Source: Allacma fusca
Taxonomy: Eukaryota; Arthropoda; Collembola; Symphypleona; Sminthuridae
NCBI GenBank assembly: GCA_947179485.1
Contig: OX359245.1
Coordinates: 51,385,067 to 51,449,066 of the forward strand
Length of the DNA: 64,000 nt
Direction: 5' to 3'
Positions 59,991 through 64,000 of this stretch are shown here, one piece after another. Made by a program: the position numbers and the translations under genes. The first letter of the stretch is position 1. Each line of letters starts with the position of its first letter. Under the pieces are notes generated by a model. That model did no database searches and was not told the DNA's origin. It saw nothing but the letters and a program-made list of their open reading frames with translations.

Positions 59991-60943
59991 CAGTGCATCG
60001 CATGGGTACGGGTAGTACCTGAGTATTTGGGTACAGGTTCAGGTCCAGGTCCGAAATGGGTACTCTGTTTAAGTACCCAAACTGAATGGGTACTTTATGG
60101 GTACTAGCCATATGTACCCAAATTTTGGGTACAAAACCAGGTGTTGGGTACAGGTACAAACTTGGAAGTGTTTGGGTTGTACCTGACAGGAACAGGTACA
60201 AGCTTCCAATATACCTGGACCTGATGAATTAGTACCTGAAAATCTGGGTACTTTTGCGAACAGAAATCCACCTTACGAGGTATCTAGTGTAGTACGTGGC
60301 TCTCTCCGATCTAAAGATTTATTTTGCTATTCAGCGTGTTTTCAGGAATGCATCGTAATTTTTGAAAAGCATACGTTTAAGCAATAGAGATGGTTAACCA
60401 ACTTAGCACAACGTGCCAGCAATAAGTATGTGTAATTACAAATTCCACTTGTGATTCAATCAAAATGGAGTTAAATGATATTATGGTTATAAGGGATGAC
60501 CTAGAAGTGGAAGATTTAATAATTGAAGATGGCAATACTTCAGATGTACAGAAGTTATAGTTCCATTAAGATGTCTAGCTTTGCAAAAATTATGGCGAGG
60601 CAGAATTTTCTATAGCTTGTAATTGCTGTGATGTAAATCATCGAATGTCATCATATTGAGTTGTTTACAGTAATTCCTTTTAAAGTACCTGATTGGGTAC
60701 AGGTACGCAGGAAAATTGTTCAGGTACAGGTGTACAGGTCCATATATTGGGTATATTTTGGGTACGGGTAAAATTCAGGTACAGGTACGCACTACTTGCA
60801 AAATAATCAGGTCCAGGTACCAACATTTATTTAATGGGTGCTTATAATCAGGTACGGGTATGGGTACGAGTTTTGCCGGTACCCAGTATTTGGGTCCAGG
60901 TCCAGGTCCAGGTACAGCATTTTTGTACCCATGCGATGCACTA
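59991..60943. mobile_element. hAT-type element, GGGTACAGGTAC-word
   Basis: CAGTGCATCGCATGGGTAC and GTACCCATGCGATGCACTA, with the perfect duplication ATGTACAT (59983-59990, 60944-60951). GGTACAGG words fill 59998-60260 and 60690-60930. Non-coding. Confidence 0.9.
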
Positions 60944-61288
60944 ATGTACATTAGTTATTAGAGCGGAATGACTTATATATTGAGACACTTGGACTTCTGC
61001 GCTCCCATTCAAGTTGCAATTAAATTCATAAGTATTTTTTAAATTGCAACTTTTTTGCAGTGCAAGCACTTATAATTTAATTTCTTGGAATTTCAGTTGT
61101 GTTCAACCTATAATTTCGAGTACTTTATGATTTTGTAATTGCAATTTAAATACACAGAAATTGCACTTGCACCGACAGTTGCAATTCCCTGGTGTAAAAT
61201 AGCCGCAATTGAACCGAAATTGCAGAGTTCAATTAGTAATTGCGGTTAGCTTACGTAAGTCATTCCGCTCTAATAACTAATGTACATT
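60944..61288. mobile_element. palindromic MITE, GAGCGGAATGAC
   Basis: ATGTACATTAGTTATTAGAG and its inverse end near 61288, with GCGGAATGACTTA/TAAGTCATTCCGC inside. The interior has TTGCAATT words. It abuts the right duplication of the previous hAT. Confidence 0.7.
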
Positions 61289-61418
61289 CAAATTAAGAAT
61301 ATTGTCTCAACAAGTGTATAGTTACTGTACTTACTGTACAATTTCGTCAGTGATGAGTCAAAATGGTCTAAGTGAATTTTCGATTAGTATCAAAATGTTC
61401 CCATTTGCACAAAAACAA

Positions 61419-62315
61419 GTTACTTGGGAAAGCGGATGTTTGTAGCGTCCAGAATGAAAATGGGACGGCCATTTGTAAATTGGATAGTGTCAAAACATAT
61501 CTGGGGACGAATATGACGGTGAAGATTATTTTTACATTCATGCATGTAGGGATTAACACGAGGAGATTTTCTCCAGGAGAAACTTTTTTTGTCTCCTGTA
61601 AAGAAAAACACGTATATAGGAAATTCATTTGTTCATGTTTGTAACTAAATTTTGCTTTAAATCTAAAGCGGAACTGTATCTCGAATCCGACAAATCATTT
61701 AAGGCAGTCCCAGCTTCTCTTGTCATCAACAATACAGTAAATGCGACTCTTAATTTGATGGACGGGAGCCTCAGTAACAATTCCTTTTCTATTCAGATGG
61801 CTGGACAGTTAAATTACCAACACAAGGTTAGTAGTTAATTACTTCGACAAAAAACTATCTCCTTTGACCACTGATTTTTTACAAATATTTTAGACACGTG
61901 TTACGGGTACAACTCCGGTACGCGGGACCATAAAATTTTTACTCCCCGATAGCATCAGTTGGAAGGGACAGAGCATCCAGATATTTACTATTGACAAGCC
62001 TAGGGTAACCCAAAAATACTTTGTAAATAATTATATTTCCTTGCTGTCTCCATAAAAGGGAAGCTGAGAAATTTTATTTGTTTATCAGATATTTCAAACA
62101 AAAATTATAAGATAATCTACAAGCGATAATGTTCACTTCTAGATTTTGACATGCGATAACATATCAGTGACTGATTCAGTTTTTAAGGACTATGGGACGA
62201 AATTGCCCAAAAGGAAAGGGACATTTGGAACTTTATACGACAAAAGCCATTGTCAAGCCTGGAATTGCTCTTTTTACGTTACAAGGAGAGACAGATTTTT
62301 GGACATGAAATTTGG
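61419..62315 (+). pseudogene. integrin alpha debris, exons 13 (tail), 14 (part), 15, 16 (part)
   Basis: 61419-61597 is the exon 13 end (GKADVCSVQNENGTAICKL, RRFSPGETF). The following intron fuses at about 61664 into mid-exon 14, deleting its acceptor and first part. 61665-61826 is open (ELYLESDKSFKAVPASLV, NNSFSIQMAGQLNYQHK). 61894-62004 is exon 15 with TGG at 61960, where the long copy has TAG. 62143-62315 is exon 16, ending at the TTACACCTCTAAACGC junction. Confidence 0.85.
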
Positions 62316-62317
62316 AT

Positions 62318-64000
62318 TACACCTCTAAACGCATAAAAGCTAAACGTATAACAGCTAAACGTATAAGCTCAATACGTATAATCAGCTAAACGTATAAGGT
62401 ATCTAAACGTATACTCATCTATACGTATAAGGTATATGAACGCATAATCGTCTAAACATATTGTGTATCTAAACGCATAATCACCTATACGTATAGGGTA
62501 TCTAAACGCATGAGGTAGCAAAATGTATAATAATGCACATGTATATATTGACATTCGTTTGAATAAGGCTAGTATTTTAATTCAGGGATCAAAACAATAT
62601 TTAGCGTTCTACACATTCCCTTGCAGCAGCATCGTCGTTAAAGGGATCAAATTGTCTATTGTATATTCAACCCACGTCTACATGTAATTTAAATAAAAGG
62701 AATATATACTAATAAATTATTATAATAATCTAAGTACAGGCAATGTGTACAGCAAGTCCTCTAACTCTAATAGTCCCAAGTAAGTAGCATTCTAACATTC
62801 TGTCAGTCCACTCAGTCGTGTAGTATCCATGCGTTAGTCCCTATCAGTCTCAGTCCTAGCAAAAATCTGAGTCAGTCCATTATGTATTTCGTATGCATTT
62901 AAGTCCAGAAGAGTACCACGTGTTGAGCATACACGTCTTCATGGACTCAATGTCGACAATTTTATTAATTCTCGAACTCACCATTTGCAATAATTTTTTT
63001 ACATTCAGTGTACTATTAATTTGATAAATAATTATGGAAAGAACATGTTTTAGCACATATTGGCTAAAATTCTAAATAATGGAAAAAATACTGGTCGAAA
63101 AATAACAAATTTCCAGATTTTCCGAAAATGCCCGCAACTCAAATACTTTATCACGTTGTCAAACATTTCAGATCCTACAACCTTAATTTTGGACAAAAGT
63201 TTTCCCTTACCGCATTTCTTTTAATTTGGCTCCGGATAGAGTTTTTTTTATCTTTTTTGTTTCATATTTTTGCTGGCGTCTCCAAATACAATACTACAGT
63301 AAAATCTCTTTATAACGGCCGCTTTAGAACGGAATTCTCATTATACCGGACACATTTGTTCATCCCCACCAAAAGTAGTTGTAGTACGTCCGCTTTAATC
63401 ATATAACTGAATACTGTTTATACCGGAGAAAAATCCAACCTCCCTTGCGATTTCGTTATAAACAGATTTTACTTTATTACAGGGATCGTCTAATGTATGT
63501 GCAAACTGTCATTGAAATTTTCTAGAACCAAGCGCCAAAATTAATTTTTTCAAACAGTTTTAGAATAATAACAAATATAATTTTGAATTCCCTTTGCAAC
63601 ACGTTTTTGACACCTGCTTTTGCAAATATAAAGCTCTGCAAAACGTGCAAAACACCTATTTTGATTGTAAGCTACAAGAATTAAGTTAATAATGTTGATC
63701 TTATTTATTTATTGTCCTGCTTCAATGAGGTCACCGGAGTCAAAAATGTAACGCATGGTTTAATTTTTTTACATTCAATTTTACTTACTAACTAAACTTT
63801 ACAGCATTTCAGAGGAAATCCTACAAGATTTCCAGCAAACATGTTAATTTTGAGTTCTATAAAAATTCAGGGGTGGATTTACGGGGTGGCCCACCCTGTA
63901 AAACATTTAGGGCCAGGGTAACAAAAATGGTGACTAAGGCCCTCAGATTACATACATGCAAATGGAAAGGCCCACAAATCCATTTTGGGGGTTAGGGCCA
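62318..64000. repeat. copy B of the 33.8-39.9 kb segment
   Basis: TAAACGTATA words at 62318-62525, then sequence matching 39045-39530. After that come 682 bp absent from copy A (62989-63670), then a match to 39532-39850 to the window edge. Copy B lacks the TNP2 transposon, providing its empty site at 62348-62349. Confidence 0.85.
63297..63474. mobile_element. pogo/Tigger-like MITE
   Basis: CAGTAAAATCTCTTTATAAC and GTTATAAACAGATTTTACTT in inverse orientation, 178 bp between TA dinucleotides. It lies within the extra block of copy B. Confidence 0.75.

Noticed and set aside
62989..63670. transposon insertion between the two copies of the segment
   Set aside because: Flanked only by GC on each side, and the ends are not inverted. 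It could equally be a deletion in copy A, so it is left as an unassigned indel containing a MITE.

Overview
This is a eukaryotic, AT-rich, intron-bearing and extremely transposon-rich window. Short GT-AG introns, TATA-box/AATAAA transcription units, a KxGFFKR integrin tail and hAT, Mutator-like, CACTA-like, LTR and pogo-like elements fit an invertebrate, most likely an arthropod. The species cannot be fixed from the sequence alone.

The only cellular genes I recognise belong to two families, both on the + strand. (1) Integrin alpha subunits. A 19-exon copy (8271-15451) runs from signal peptide through FG-GAP beta-propeller, thigh/calf domains and membrane segment to a GFFKR tail. It has one transposon insertion, one frame break and one nonsense codon. 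At least nine further pieces of the same gene lie at 1643-2707, 5895-6118, 17942-18366, 28424-29237, 30783-30905, 33663-33836, 48655-49921, 51302-51480, 53989-54760 and 61419-62315. Their exon borders and phases match the long copy. (2) A tiny two-exon secreted-peptide gene present three times (17167, 27804, 53125). Each copy has a TATA box exactly 90 bp upstream of ATG and an AATAAA downstream, and its mature peptide differs from the others. The two families were apparently duplicated together and then broken up by transposons.

Layout: 1-1380 satellite with a 256-bp higher-order repeat; 1643-2707 integrin 3' end; 3010-5516 long-inverted-repeat element; 8271-15451 long integrin copy; 16026-22430 peptide gene 1, integrin debris and hAT-type elements; 23215-27529 a 4.3-kb element with minisatellite-like inverted ends and a 9-bp target duplication, hosting a nested hAT; 27804-29237 peptide gene 2 and integrin debris; 31869-48560 a two-layer hAT stack that holds a complete 4.96-kb two-gene DNA transposon (33870-38830: a DUF4806-like protein and a TNP2-like transposase), an LTR element and a 39-bp satellite; 48655-54760 integrin debris and peptide gene 3; 54776-59730 another hAT holding three further elements; 59991-64000 more hAT/MITE elements, integrin debris and a second copy of the 33.6-39.9 kb segment.

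Most element boundaries were settled by target-site duplications read by eye, several confirmed by an uninterrupted paralogous site elsewhere in the window. A recurring oddity is that many different elements have ends built from one short word repeated in both orientations. No rRNA, CRISPR or prokaryotic feature was seen. Splice sites are inferred from consensus, phase and paralog comparison, without transcript data.
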